The notes under the pieces are model-generated. The model did no database searches, was not told the origin of the DNA, and saw nothing but the letters and a program-made list of their open reading frames with translations. Below are positions 34,383-42,458 of a stretch of DNA of 64,000 bases, in pieces. Source of the stretch: Alkalihalobacillus sp. YIM B00296 (lineage in GTDB: Bacteria; Bacillota; Bacilli; Bacillales; Fictibacillaceae); assembly GCF_020179385.1 (NCBI RefSeq), contig NZ_JAIBLJ010000021.1:1-64000 (forward strand). Reading direction: 5' to 3'. A program made the translations under genes and the position numbers. The stretch's first letter is position 1. Every line of letters starts with the position of its first letter.

Positions 34383-35891
34383 TTGTCTGATCAAAAAACA
34401 TATAGTGAACATTACGATATCGTGGTTGTAGGTTCGGGGAATGCCGCATTGTGTGCGGCTATCTCTGCTCGAGAAGAGGGTGCTGGCGTATTGGTGTTGG
34501 AAAAAGCACCTGAACATAAGCGGGGAGGTAATTCTTACTTCACGGATGGAGCGATTCGATTCGCATACAATGATTTCGAGGATATATTAGAACTGATGCC
34601 CGATGTGACAGACGAAGAAGCCGAGAAGATCGTCATGCCTGAATATTCGCCATCAGCCTACTATGAAGATCTGATGCGGGTCAACAGCGGTAAAAGCGAT
34701 CCGGACCTGTCCGAACAGTTGGTCAACCGTTCATATGAGACGATCAAGTGGATGAAGGGACATGGCGTCAAATTCGAACTGAATTATGATAACCAGTCCT
34801 TTGAAAAGGAGGGTAAGTTCCATTTTTGGGGCGGCCTTCCGGTCAAGACCAAGAACAAAGGGATCGGTTTGATGACGAGCCTTTTTAAGCGCATTGAAGA
34901 ACTTGACATTGAAATTTGGTACAACTCAGCTGCAAAAGAGCTTATGAAAGCAGAAGATCGTGTAACCGGGGTTGTCGTAGAGAAGGAGGATCAGTCCCTT
35001 GAGATCTACGCATCGAGTGTCGTCCTAGCCTGCGGGAGTTTTGAAGCCGACAAGCAGATGCGCTCTGAACAGATTGGTGATGAATGGGAAGCAGCGATCG
35101 TCCGCGGGACCGAATACAATACAGGTGATGGTCTTTCCATGGCATTAGACGCAGGGGCCGAGAAATTCGGCAATTGGGCTGGGTGTCATTCGATCGGTAC
35201 TGATGCGAACGCCCCGAAGGTCGGAGATTTTACAAAGCCTGGTGATATTTATAAAAAGCATTCGTATCCGCTCAGTATCATGCTGAATAAAGAGGGAAAA
35301 CGTTTCGTCGACGAAGGGGCGGATTTCCGGAATTATACGTATGCGAAGTATGGAAGGGAAATTCTGAAGCAGCCTGACCATGTCGCCTATCAAATTTATG
35401 ATTCGCAGGTACGTCCGATGCTCCGGAAGGAATACGACCTTGAAGAAGCAACCTTTTTTCAAGCGGACTGTCTTGAGGATATTGTCGAGCAGCTTCCTCT
35501 CGATAAGGTGGAATTTTTAAAAACGGTTGAAGAATATAATGAAGCGGTCCAGACTGGGAACTATAATCCAACCGTAAAAGATGGAAAAGGAACGGAAGGC
35601 ATTAATCCTCCGAAAACGAATTGGGCTTTGCCAATCAAAGAAGGACCGTTTTATGCCTTCCCGGTTACATGCGGCATTACATTCTCATTCGGTGGATTGC
35701 GTGTAAGTTCCGAGGGAGAAGTGATACGTAAGGACGGCGGACCTTTAGAGGGGCTGTTCGCTGCAGGCGAAATGGTCGGAGGCATCTTTTATGAAAACTA
35801 CCCTGGCGGCTCAGGCTTGATGTCCGGTGCTGTGTTCGGAAAATTAGCAGGTGAATCTGCCGCAAAATATAGTCGTCTTATTCGAAAATAA
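34383..35891 (+). CDS. tcuA: FAD-dependent tricarballylate dehydrogenase TcuA
   Basis: The 502-residue product is of the fumarate reductase/succinate dehydrogenase flavoprotein family. Marks are the dinucleotide motif IVVVGSGNAALCAAISAREE, KRGGNSYFTDGAIRFAYND, SVVLACGSFEADKQMR, RFVDEGADFRNYTYAKYGRE and, near the end, TCGITFSFGGLRVSSEGEV and YENYPGGSGLMSGAVFG. TcuA oxidises tricarballylate to cis-aconitate, which enters the citric acid cycle. The TTG start at 34383 is supported by GAGGAGG seven bases upstream. The gap 34134-34382 after tctA holds no gene; I see no strong terminator, so the gene may belong to the tct transcript. The electron-transfer partner TcuB is not seen next to it. Confidence 0.9.
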   Translation: MSDQKTYSEHYDIVVVGSGNAALCAAISAREEGAGVLVLEKAPEHKRGGNSYFTDGAIRFAYNDFEDILELMPDVTDEEAEKIVMPEYSPSAYYEDLMRVNSGKSDPDLSEQLVNRSYETIKWMKGHGVKFELNYDNQSFEKEGKFHFWGGLPVKTKNKGIGLMTSLFKRIEELDIEIWYNSAAKELMKAEDRVTGVVVEKEDQSLEIYASSVVLACGSFEADKQMRSEQIGDEWEAAIVRGTEYNTGDGLSMALDAGAEKFGNWAGCHSIGTDANAPKVGDFTKPGDIYKKHSYPLSIMLNKEGKRFVDEGADFRNYTYAKYGREILKQPDHVAYQIYDSQVRPMLRKEYDLEEATFFQADCLEDIVEQLPLDKVEFLKTVEEYNEAVQTGNYNPTVKDGKGTEGINPPKTNWALPIKEGPFYAFPVTCGITFSFGGLRVSSEGEVIRKDGGPLEGLFAAGEMVGGIFYENYPGGSGLMSGAVFGKLAGESAAKYSRLIRK

Positions 35892-35948
35892 CGATATGAT
35901 GGGAAGCCACCTCGCTCTGGTGGCTTTTCTACTTCAAGGGGTCTTAGC

Positions 35949-37313
35949 ATGGATAAGAAGGTTCTCGTAGGTTCACTGGCATTGATTTTATACTTGGTGT
36001 TTTTCCTGCCTTTTTTTCATTGGGATATCAAAGTGCAGGCTGCGATCACATTGGTCATCATCCAGATTTTGTGGATCGGGAGGGTGTTCCCGCTCGCGTT
36101 CAGTTCGATCCTATTAATCTTGATTCTCTCTTTTCATTTTTTCAGTTATGAAGAGACACTAGCTTATTTCAGTACGGGCATCGTCTGGCTGCTATTTTCT
36201 ACATTCATCATTTCAAAGGCGTTCATCAGTACAGGTCTGGCAAGCCGAGTTTCTCTTAAAATGCTTAAATTGTCCGGCGGGTCCGGCAGGCTATTGATCT
36301 TGTTTTCTTTCATCCTAATGTTCGTTTTGTCGATGCTGATCCCTTCGAATGTAGGGAAAGGAAGCCTCGTATCCTCGGTTCTTGATCGTCTGGTGAAGAG
36401 TTTAGATAAGATCCAGCAGACTGAGAAACTGGCAAAATCATTATTCATCGGGATTACGTATTTGGTTGCCATTTCAGGGGCTGTGGTCGCGACCGGTGCC
36501 AGCTCGACGATTTATACATTCGGGCTCTTTTCGGAGGTTTCTCCTGATCTCAATTATGTAAAGTGGCTGTATTATTTCGTGCCACCGATATTTCTGTTTG
36601 TTGGACTCTTGTGGTTGTTGTTATTATATCTTTTCCCGCCGGAAAATATAGATCGGAAACATTTGATGCGTTTGTTGGATGAAAAAATAATAGAACTCGG
36701 GAGAATCTCTTTGCCAGAGAAAAAAGTGATGGGGATCATGGCGATGACGATCCTGTTGTGGACGACCCATAGCTGGCACGGCTTTTCCATTTCTCTGATC
36801 GGTTTGTTAAGTGCTGCGCTGACGGTTCTGCCGGTTGTCGGAGTTTGGAACTGGGAAACGGCGAGGAAGTCGATCGATTGGGACATGATGCTGTTCTTCG
36901 CCAGCACCCTGATGGTTTCCGGAATGTTGATCAAGACAGGGGCGATCAAATGGATTTCAGGCCAGCTCCTGGATACGTTATCCGGCCAATCGCCACTGTT
37001 TATCGTGTTAGTGTTGCTCATCTGTACTGCCTTGTTAAGGATCATTTTTGTCAATATCCTCGGATTTTTGAGTATCATGATTCCTTTGGCGATTACGATT
37101 GGCCAGGACATCCCCGATTTTTCACCATTAGTAGTCGCCATGGCCGTATTCCTGACAGGGGTCCCTGGATTCTTGCTTATCACCCAATCACCAGTCCATC
37201 TGATCAGTCATTCTTACGGTTATTTTTCTGAAACAGACCTGCTTAAAGTTGGGATCCCCGCAGCGCTCATATGGTTGATCGTTATCATAACCTCCGTCCT
37301 GTTCTATTGGTGA
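35949..37313 (+). CDS. DASS/SLC13-family carboxylate transporter
   Basis: The 454-residue polytopic protein matches the divalent anion:sodium symporter family: ITLVIIQILWIGRVFPLAF, GIVWLLFSTFIISKAFISTG, MLIPSNVGKGSLVSSVLDRL, ATGASSTIYTFGLFSEVSP (an SNT-like substrate loop with STIYT), and in the second half WDMMLFFASTLMVSGMLIKTGA and LLITQSPVHLISHSYGYFS. It lies 57 bases after tcuA, so it may be a second uptake or an exchange system for di- or tricarboxylates in the same pathway. A modest GGGGTC precedes the ATG; the start could shift by a few codons. Confidence 0.85.
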   Translation: MDKKVLVGSLALILYLVFFLPFFHWDIKVQAAITLVIIQILWIGRVFPLAFSSILLILILSFHFFSYEETLAYFSTGIVWLLFSTFIISKAFISTGLASRVSLKMLKLSGGSGRLLILFSFILMFVLSMLIPSNVGKGSLVSSVLDRLVKSLDKIQQTEKLAKSLFIGITYLVAISGAVVATGASSTIYTFGLFSEVSPDLNYVKWLYYFVPPIFLFVGLLWLLLLYLFPPENIDRKHLMRLLDEKIIELGRISLPEKKVMGIMAMTILLWTTHSWHGFSISLIGLLSAALTVLPVVGVWNWETARKSIDWDMMLFFASTLMVSGMLIKTGAIKWISGQLLDTLSGQSPLFIVLVLLICTALLRIIFVNILGFLSIMIPLAITIGQDIPDFSPLVVAMAVFLTGVPGFLLITQSPVHLISHSYGYFSETDLLKVGIPAALIWLIVIITSVLFYW

Positions 37314-37315
37314 CG

Positions 37316-37405
37316 GGTGCCAGGCACCGTTTCAGCCCCCTTCTCCTGCAAGGACTTTCATTCGGTGCCAGGCACTGTTTCAGACCCTTTCTCCTGCAAG
37401 GACTT
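37316..37405 (+). repeat. two tandem copies of a GTGCCAGGCAC element
   Basis: GGTGCCAGGCAC at 37316 and again at 37364, each followed by a near-identical stretch ending TTCTCCTGCAAGGACTT. The period is 48 bases. The 11-base core is palindromic apart from its centre. An inverted pair of the same core lies at 63191-63249. I see no gene. Confidence 0.8.
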
Positions 37406-37503
37406 GGCACCAAATCTTTAAAATCTAGTAAATAGGTCTATACTTTTTGGTTACTAGATTAATAGAATATAGTATTCCCCCATAGAAAGGAGGGAATACG
37501 AAT

Positions 37504-37788
37504 ATGAGTTGTTCATGTTTTCAGTCCTTTTCCTGCTCTTGCCGCCATTCGTCTAAGAAGTCTTGCTCATGTTCCAACTCTTGTTTCAGCACACATTTTT
37601 GTACTTGTCAAATATTCTGTGATCTAAGACCGGGTACTACAGTGACTATTTCTTTTGGCGGCACTCCTATTACTCTGACGTTCTTGTGCTTTGACCAGAA
37701 GACTTGTTGTGTAACAGGACTAAATACGACTACGAACGGCGTTGTGACATTTGATTGCCGAAAAGCAAATTTTGTAAGCTTTGCCTAA
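37504..37788 (+). CDS. cysteine-rich small protein, possible spore-associated protein
   Basis: The 94-residue product begins MSCSCFQSFSCSCRHSSKKS and has many cysteines in S-C repeats over the first 40 residues, followed by a beta-rich part (TTVTISFGGTPITLTFLCFD, NTTTNGVVTFDCRKANF). Cys-rich, Ser-rich proteins of this size in Bacillaceae are often spore coat or exosporium components, but I recognise no named family. AAAGGAGGG precedes the ATG and a terminator at 37831 follows. The cysteine pattern may also bind metal. Confidence 0.75.
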   Translation: MSCSCFQSFSCSCRHSSKKSCSCSNSCFSTHFCTCQIFCDLRPGTTVTISFGGTPITLTFLCFDQKTCCVTGLNTTTNGVVTFDCRKANFVSFA

Positions 37789-37830
37789 TACCATTTCCTC
37801 TTTATAATTAATATGTAGGATTTTTCCTAG

Positions 37831-37861
37831 ACCTGATTCGTTTGAACGGATCAGGTTTTTC
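37831..37861 (+). terminator. terminator after the Cys-rich gene
   Basis: ACCTGATTCG (37831-37840) pairs with CGGATCAGGT (37847-37856), 6-base loop, followed by TTTTTCTAG. Confidence 0.85.
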
Positions 37862-37879
37862 TAGTGGGAGCAATTACCA

Positions 37880-37918
37880 ATGAAAAAGTTAAGCCAAATA
37901 GCCGATCCGGTCGTCTAA
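37880..37918 (+). CDS. 12-codon leader ORF overlapping the ECF sigma start
   Basis: ATG at 37880 sits nine bases after GTGGGAG and reads MKKLSQIADPVV, ending in TAA at 37916-37918. The last A is the first base of the sigma gene's ATG (TAATG). The sigma gene has no good ribosome binding site of its own, so its translation may depend on ribosomes ending the leader. Short, so a chance frame is possible; the TAATG overlap is the evidence. Confidence 0.45.
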   Translation: MKKLSQIADPVV

Positions 37919-38475
37919 TGAATGAAAACCAAATAGAAAAGAGGGTGAAACAAATTATCGAGCTGGTGAATGAAGCGAAGAAAGGCAATGATCAAGCTTT
38001 CTTGGAACTATTCCAGAAATATGAGATAGATATCTATCGAACAGCATATCTGTATGTCAAAAATCAGGATGATGCCCTGGATGTCGTTCAAGAAACAGCT
38101 TATCGGTCGTTTAAGAAAATCAGCACGTTGAAAAACCCCGAGTTTTTCAAAACATGGCTGATTAAAATTACCATGAGTTGTGCGGTCGATTTGTTAAGGA
38201 AACAACAGAAGGTCATACATTTGAATCCGAAATACACGGGTAACATCCGGTCAAAAGACGAAGATATTCCACTTTCCATTTCCTTGAAAGAATTGATCGA
38301 GACCTTGAATGAAAACGAAAAACAGATCGTGCTGCTGAAATACTACTACGGTTACAAGTTGAATGAGATCGCTGAAATTGTCGAATCACCTTTAGGTACA
38401 GTGAAATCCGTTTTATACCGGGGGCTGGATAAACTCCGAAAAAAAGTCCGGAAGGATGATGTATATGAACAATAA
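37918..38475 (+). CDS. ECF-family RNA polymerase sigma factor
   Basis: The 185-residue product has sigma region 2 (about residues 25-95: AFLELFQKYEIDIYRTAYLY, NQDDALDVVQETAYRSFKKI, FFKTWLIKITMSCAVDLLR) and region 4 (about 125-180: LIETLNENEKQIVLLKYYYG, YKLNEIAEIVESPLGTVKSV, LYRGLDKLRKKVRK). It resembles SigV-type factors. The next gene overlaps by 11 bases and encodes a membrane protein with the layout of an anti-sigma factor. The ATG at 37918 is chosen because of the leader-ORF overlap; a GTG at 37864 would add 18 residues. A TTGCCT-N16-TATAAT promoter at 37781-37808 is possible. Confidence 0.9.
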   Translation: MNENQIEKRVKQIIELVNEAKKGNDQAFLELFQKYEIDIYRTAYLYVKNQDDALDVVQETAYRSFKKISTLKNPEFFKTWLIKITMSCAVDLLRKQQKVIHLNPKYTGNIRSKDEDIPLSISLKELIETLNENEKQIVLLKYYYGYKLNEIAEIVESPLGTVKSVLYRGLDKLRKKVRKDDVYEQ

Positions 38476-39523
38476 ATTAAAACACGAATTAGAGAAGATC
38501 GAAATCCCGAGGGAACTACATAATCGAGCGAAAATGGGGGTTCAAAAAGCAAAAGCTGAATTAAATGGGAGTTCTGAAGTGAATAAGCGGTCTAAAAACC
38601 GGTTCTCTAAAAAAGCAACTTATGTTTGCGCTGCTGTCGTTTTATTCTTTGGATTGTTCATTGGTTCAGCCTTTGTCTCACCTGCCATGGCTAAGATGGC
38701 CTCGAAGCTTCCTTACTTAGGCCAGATATTTGAATCCGATCTTGTTATCAGTGACATTGGTGAAGAATTGAAAAAAAGGAATTATCCAATTTCTGGTGTA
38801 GGGGTATCGTACCAGGATGGAAAAGAGATCAGTATTCGAATCAGCGGCTCTGAAGAAGATTTCAACAAGATAAAAGAGGAAGTTGAAAAGACTACCCATG
38901 ATATCCTGGGATCCAGGAACTATGATGCCTATACAGTCACGGTGAGCAGGACAGAAGACAACGAAGAACCTATGAAAGTCGGTGAAGAAGACAAAAAAAG
39001 AATAGAAGAAAATGATTTCCTGTACAAAACGATCAATGATGTGTTGGAAAAGCATGGATATGACATTCTTACATTGAGTATCAAGAATTATAATTTAGAT
39101 CGGGGAATAATGGTAGAGGTACCAGGTACAGAGTCTGAGGCTCAGCTTGATAAAATTGAAGCATTGATCAATGATGTGGTTGAATCAAATGACATAGAGA
39201 CATATCCTGTCGAGTTCAAGAAGGTTGACCTAGAGAAAAGAGAACAAGAAGCCAGATGGGCAAATATACTTCATCTCGTCGGGGAAGACCTGCTAGGAAA
39301 AAAGGTTTATAAAATTACAGGTTTGGCCTATTCCGTAGACCCTGAACCCGAGATCATCTTCCATTCTTCATTGAAAAGCACAGACCCAGATGCTAAGGAA
39401 TACGGCGAAGACATGGAAACGGTCATTGAGGATTTCCTGAGTTCGGAAGAAATGAAGGATAAGGTGAAAGGTGATTCTTACATGATTACGATACGAAGTA
39501 AGGATCAAAAGAAACTTAACTAG
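38465..39523 (+). CDS. membrane-anchored probable anti-sigma factor, unknown outer domain
   Basis: The 352-residue protein has a short cytoplasmic part (about 45 residues, KLKHELEKIEIPRELHNRA) that could hold the sigma factor, one membrane helix (ATYVCAAVVLFFGLFIGSAF) and a long outer part starting VSPAMAKMASKLPYLGQIF, an opening seen in Bacillus proteins with DUF4179/DUF4030-type domains. The outer part contains three similar alpha-beta blocks of about 80 residues (ISIRISGSEEDFNKIKEEVE, MVEVPGTESEAQLDKIEALI and the C-terminal one). It probably senses envelope stress or a ligand. ATG 38465 has GGAAGG upstream. Confidence 0.78.
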   Translation: MNNKLKHELEKIEIPRELHNRAKMGVQKAKAELNGSSEVNKRSKNRFSKKATYVCAAVVLFFGLFIGSAFVSPAMAKMASKLPYLGQIFESDLVISDIGEELKKRNYPISGVGVSYQDGKEISIRISGSEEDFNKIKEEVEKTTHDILGSRNYDAYTVTVSRTEDNEEPMKVGEEDKKRIEENDFLYKTINDVLEKHGYDILTLSIKNYNLDRGIMVEVPGTESEAQLDKIEALINDVVESNDIETYPVEFKKVDLEKREQEARWANILHLVGEDLLGKKVYKITGLAYSVDPEPEIIFHSSLKSTDPDAKEYGEDMETVIEDFLSSEEMKDKVKGDSYMITIRSKDQKKLN

Positions 39524-39541
39524 TCGAATATGTATCATAAG

Positions 39542-39568
39542 GACTGTCCGATTGGGCAGTCTTTTTTT
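39542..39568 (+). terminator. terminator of the sigma/anti-sigma operon
   Basis: GACTGTCC (39542-39549) pairs with GGGCAGTC (39554-39561) with one G.T pair and a 4-base loop, followed by seven T. Confidence 0.88.
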
Positions 39569-39703
39569 AAGAGAAGAAAACTTTTAGCCAGTGAAGGAAT
39601 ATCCAGCTCCATCACCTAACTGGGGTACTTCAATCCTCCAGGGGCGGTCGACACATTGATTTAAATCGAAGCGTTTACCCACGCAGAACCGAATTTTGTT
39701 TGG

Positions 39704-39770
39704 TTCGAGCCTCCTCGTCGGATTTCCAGTGATCTTCGTGGATGACCAGGGCGCTTGCGCTTTTCTTTAT
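39704..39770 (+). repeat. second copy of the GCGCTTGCGCTTTTC intergenic element
   Basis: GCCTCCTCGTCGGATTTCC, CTTCGTGG and AGGGCGCTTGCGCTTTTC follow in the same order as at 22349-22416. The rest of the gap 39570-39861 holds only degenerate sequence and no gene that I can support. Confidence 0.7.
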
Positions 39771-39861
39771 ATATAAGTCGGTTGTGGATGCATCGTGAAT
39801 GAGAATAGCCAAAAAGTGGTAAGATGTATATAGATTTCTATAATGGAAAGAGTGGAAAGCA

Positions 39862-40377
39862 ATGAATGATCCTACCATATTTGATAATTTAAAAGTAGCG
39901 TTTGAAAACTATGTATATGACCTCGATAATATGAATGGAGAAGTATCTGTCAGTAATCGGAAAGATAAGATGGAGATGGCTTCGATGTCCAGGGCGTTCA
40001 GCCTTCAGTTCACTCTTGCCGGTCAACAGGATGTTACAGCGGAAATTTTTTTAGCAGCTTCACTTGATGATTTAGCGGCAGAAATCATGGAAGTTTCAGG
40101 GAAAAATCCCGGCTGCACCCTATTGGTCCGCTTTTATATGGAAGTAGACGATGTACAGACTGATTGTGGACAGATTGAACAGCTCATGCAAAGCATTTGG
40201 GATCAACGCCCGCTAACCCAGACAATTTCCTTCGTTTATAGCCCTGCTCAGAGCAAGTTTATGAACAAGATTGAAGTAGGGTTCAATCGTAAAATCAATG
40301 AGGGTCAAATCCAGGATATCCCTGCATTGATTGATCATGTGTTGGAAACACTGGCCCAGCTGAATGAAATGAATTAA
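39862..40377 (+). CDS. conserved-looking protein of unknown function
   Basis: The 171-residue soluble protein has no motif I recognise. It is acidic and alternates strands and helices (MSRAFSLQFTLAGQQDVTAE, CTLLVRFYMEVDDVQTD, PLTQTISFVYSPAQSKFMNK, DIPALIDHVLETLAQLNEMN), suggesting one globular alpha-beta domain. AAAGCA before the ATG is a weak ribosome binding site, though AGAGTGG is nearby. It stands alone between two intergenic regions and precedes a dicarboxylate symporter. Normal composition and length support a real gene. Confidence 0.75.
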   Translation: MNDPTIFDNLKVAFENYVYDLDNMNGEVSVSNRKDKMEMASMSRAFSLQFTLAGQQDVTAEIFLAASLDDLAAEIMEVSGKNPGCTLLVRFYMEVDDVQTDCGQIEQLMQSIWDQRPLTQTISFVYSPAQSKFMNKIEVGFNRKINEGQIQDIPALIDHVLETLAQLNEMN

Positions 40378-40496
40378 AGCCCCCAGGGTAGTCTCTCAAC
40401 AAGCTGTTTTTTTGACAGGATAGAGAATGTCATGTACCTTAATCCCTACTAATTATATAAGTTTAATTTGACTTGTAGGGAGGGAGAAATATCAAA

Positions 40497-41729
40497 ATGA
40501 AAAGACTGATAAAGGGGTATTTGAATACGTCTTTAATTCTAATGATTACCGTCGCACTAATTCTCGGGATTATTACTGGTATCCTTTTTGGTGAACAGAC
40601 AGCAGTTTTGGCGCCACTAGGTGATCTGTTGCTTCGTCTGCTTCAATTTCTTATTATTCCTCTTGTTTTATTTACCTTGATAGTCGGTGTAAATATGACC
40701 CGATCGCGTCATCTGGGGCGGATGGGGACGAAGGTGTTCCTTTATTATGTGGTGACTTCGGCTGTGGCGATCATAGTAGGTCTCACTGTTGGATGGATTT
40801 TTGAACCTGGAGCGGGTTTATCGCTCGAGACAGATAAAACGGTGGAAATTCCAGAAAACCCTGGTGTGACCAAGGTCCTGTTGAACATTGTCCCTACGAA
40901 TATCATCGGTGCCTTCAATGAGATGAATTTACTTGGAATCATCTTCACTGCCCTTTCATTCGGCCTTGCGATATCCGCATTAAGAAGCTCGGAGCAGCAT
41001 GCTGAGTTAGGAGAACATGTCTATAAAGTGATCCAAGCATTAAATGAGGCAACGTTTAAAATCTTGAAGGTCATTCTATATTACGTTCCCATTGGCATTT
41101 TTGCGATCGTAGCCGAAACGATTGGGAAACAAGGTCTGGAGACGATCCAGTCTCTAGGGAACATGATCGTTGTCCTTTATATCGCATTATTCGTTCATGT
41201 TGGGATTTACCTTTTATTATTGGTGCTCTTTAAAACGAATCCTATTGAATTTTTCAAATACGCACGTACGCCGGCGGTAACTGCTTTTGCCACACAAAGC
41301 AGTTCTGGAACACTTCCTTTGACCCTTGATGCAGGCAAGAATTTAGGGCTTTCTAAAAGCCTCTATAGTTTCAGCCTTCCATTGGGAGCGACAGTGAACA
41401 TGGACGGGGCTGCAATCCGGATTGCGATTTCTGCAGTCTTTGCAACTAACTATACCGGCATGTCTCTTAGTTTTGCAGATATGCTTATGATTGTGATTGT
41501 TGGAACGTTAGCTTCGATCGGTACAGCGGGTATTCCAGGGGCTGGCATTATAATGATCGCAACCGTGTTTGCCCAGGTGGGACTTCCAATGGAAGCGGTG
41601 GCGTTATTGACAGCTGTCGATGCACTCGTTGGAATGGGCTGTACGGCATTGAATGTAACCGGAGATCTAGTCGGTACAACGCTGATCGACAAAACTGAGA
41701 AAAGTAACCCTGAACAAGTAGAGGCTTAA
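40497..41729 (+). CDS. dicarboxylate/amino acid:cation symporter (DAACS, GltP/DctP type)
   Basis: The 410-residue polytopic protein is of the glutamate/C4-dicarboxylate symporter family: LLLRLLQFLIIPLVLFTLIV, TAFATQSSSGTLPLTLDAG (serine-rich hairpin loop), FSLPLGATVNMDGAAIRIAI (the NMDG motif that binds cation and substrate), GTLASIGTAGIPGAGIIMIA (second hairpin) and DALVGMGCTALNVTGDLVGT with the conserved N-x-x-G-D. GGGAGG lies upstream of the ATG. It is monocistronic with a terminator at 41796. Glutamate, aspartate or C4-dicarboxylates are all possible. Confidence 0.93.
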   Translation: MKRLIKGYLNTSLILMITVALILGIITGILFGEQTAVLAPLGDLLLRLLQFLIIPLVLFTLIVGVNMTRSRHLGRMGTKVFLYYVVTSAVAIIVGLTVGWIFEPGAGLSLETDKTVEIPENPGVTKVLLNIVPTNIIGAFNEMNLLGIIFTALSFGLAISALRSSEQHAELGEHVYKVIQALNEATFKILKVILYYVPIGIFAIVAETIGKQGLETIQSLGNMIVVLYIALFVHVGIYLLLLVLFKTNPIEFFKYARTPAVTAFATQSSSGTLPLTLDAGKNLGLSKSLYSFSLPLGATVNMDGAAIRIAISAVFATNYTGMSLSFADMLMIVIVGTLASIGTAGIPGAGIIMIATVFAQVGLPMEAVALLTAVDALVGMGCTALNVTGDLVGTTLIDKTEKSNPEQVEA

Positions 41730-41795
41730 AACTTAAGTGCTGTCCCAGCACATCCGGCGGACAGTTCTTCCAGCTGAACATCTGAAAATGAAGAA

Positions 41796-41823
41796 CACCT
41801 CTAAAATTCGAGGTGATTTTTTG
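41796..41823 (+). terminator. symporter terminator
   Basis: CACCTC (41796-41801) pairs with GAGGTG (41810-41815), then ATTTTTTG. Confidence 0.7.
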
Positions 41824-41835
41824 AAGCGTAAAATT

Positions 41836-42279
41836 TTAAAAGCTCGGCCGTTTTCGTACAGGTATGATTTGTCCCCTGATTTCACCATCTGGATTTTGTT
41901 CAGTGTACACGTTGATATAAGTGAGCCCTTCATCCATTAAAAGGATCAAGTCACTCACACTATCTATGCCTTCATCATTGCTGATGATATTTTTATCTGT
42001 AATCGTACCCGCGATCAGCCCTTTTTGAATGCCGGTACTGGATTGCTCTTCAAATGAAGACAGTTCATCACCTTTTAACAAGACTGCCGCTTGGCCGTTT
42101 TGACCGATAGCACCGAAATGGATGTGTGCTTGTACGAAATTACGGATGTCATCCATTTTGAAAATGAACCTGATTTTGGTTTTATCACGATTAGAAACGA
42201 ACCTGGCTAACCCGTAAGCGTCTGTATCTACTGCTGGAACTTGATTATTGCCGCTTAACTTGACGTTATACTTTTGCAA
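41836..42279 (-). CDS. CHRD-domain protein
   Basis: The 147-residue product is one CHRD domain: YNVKLSGNNQVPAVDTDAYG and LARFVSNRDKTKIRFIFKMD at the start, VQAHIHFGAIGQNGQAAVLL in the middle and LTYINVYTEQNPDGEIRGQI at the end, as in bacterial stand-alone CHRD proteins. Function in bacteria is unknown; no signal peptide is seen. I choose the TTG at 42279 because AGGAGG stands eight bases upstream on the minus strand; the ATG at 42327 would put that site inside the gene. It faces the symporter gene tail to tail. Confidence 0.85.
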   Translation of the reverse strand: MQKYNVKLSGNNQVPAVDTDAYGLARFVSNRDKTKIRFIFKMDDIRNFVQAHIHFGAIGQNGQAAVLLKGDELSSFEEQSSTGIQKGLIAGTITDKNIISNDEGIDSVSDLILLMDEGLTYINVYTEQNPDGEIRGQIIPVRKRPSF

Positions 42280-42458
42280 ATTTACCACCTCCTGAACTGC
42301 AAAAGAAACTATACTTATCCTATTCAAGTTGTAGACAGGTCGTATGGTTGAACGTACCGATTGTCCATGGAATAAGAAGATTAGACACAGTCACATTCGC
42401 CCAGAACGTTCATATAATGGGTAAAAGGAATCCAGCTCAGGGCAGGGGGAGGGTATAG

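Noticed and set aside
39664-39682. cre-like GAAGCGTTTACC in the gap before the 39862 gene
   Set aside because: Lacks the conserved outer T-G and C-A bases and lies in degenerate repeat sequence.
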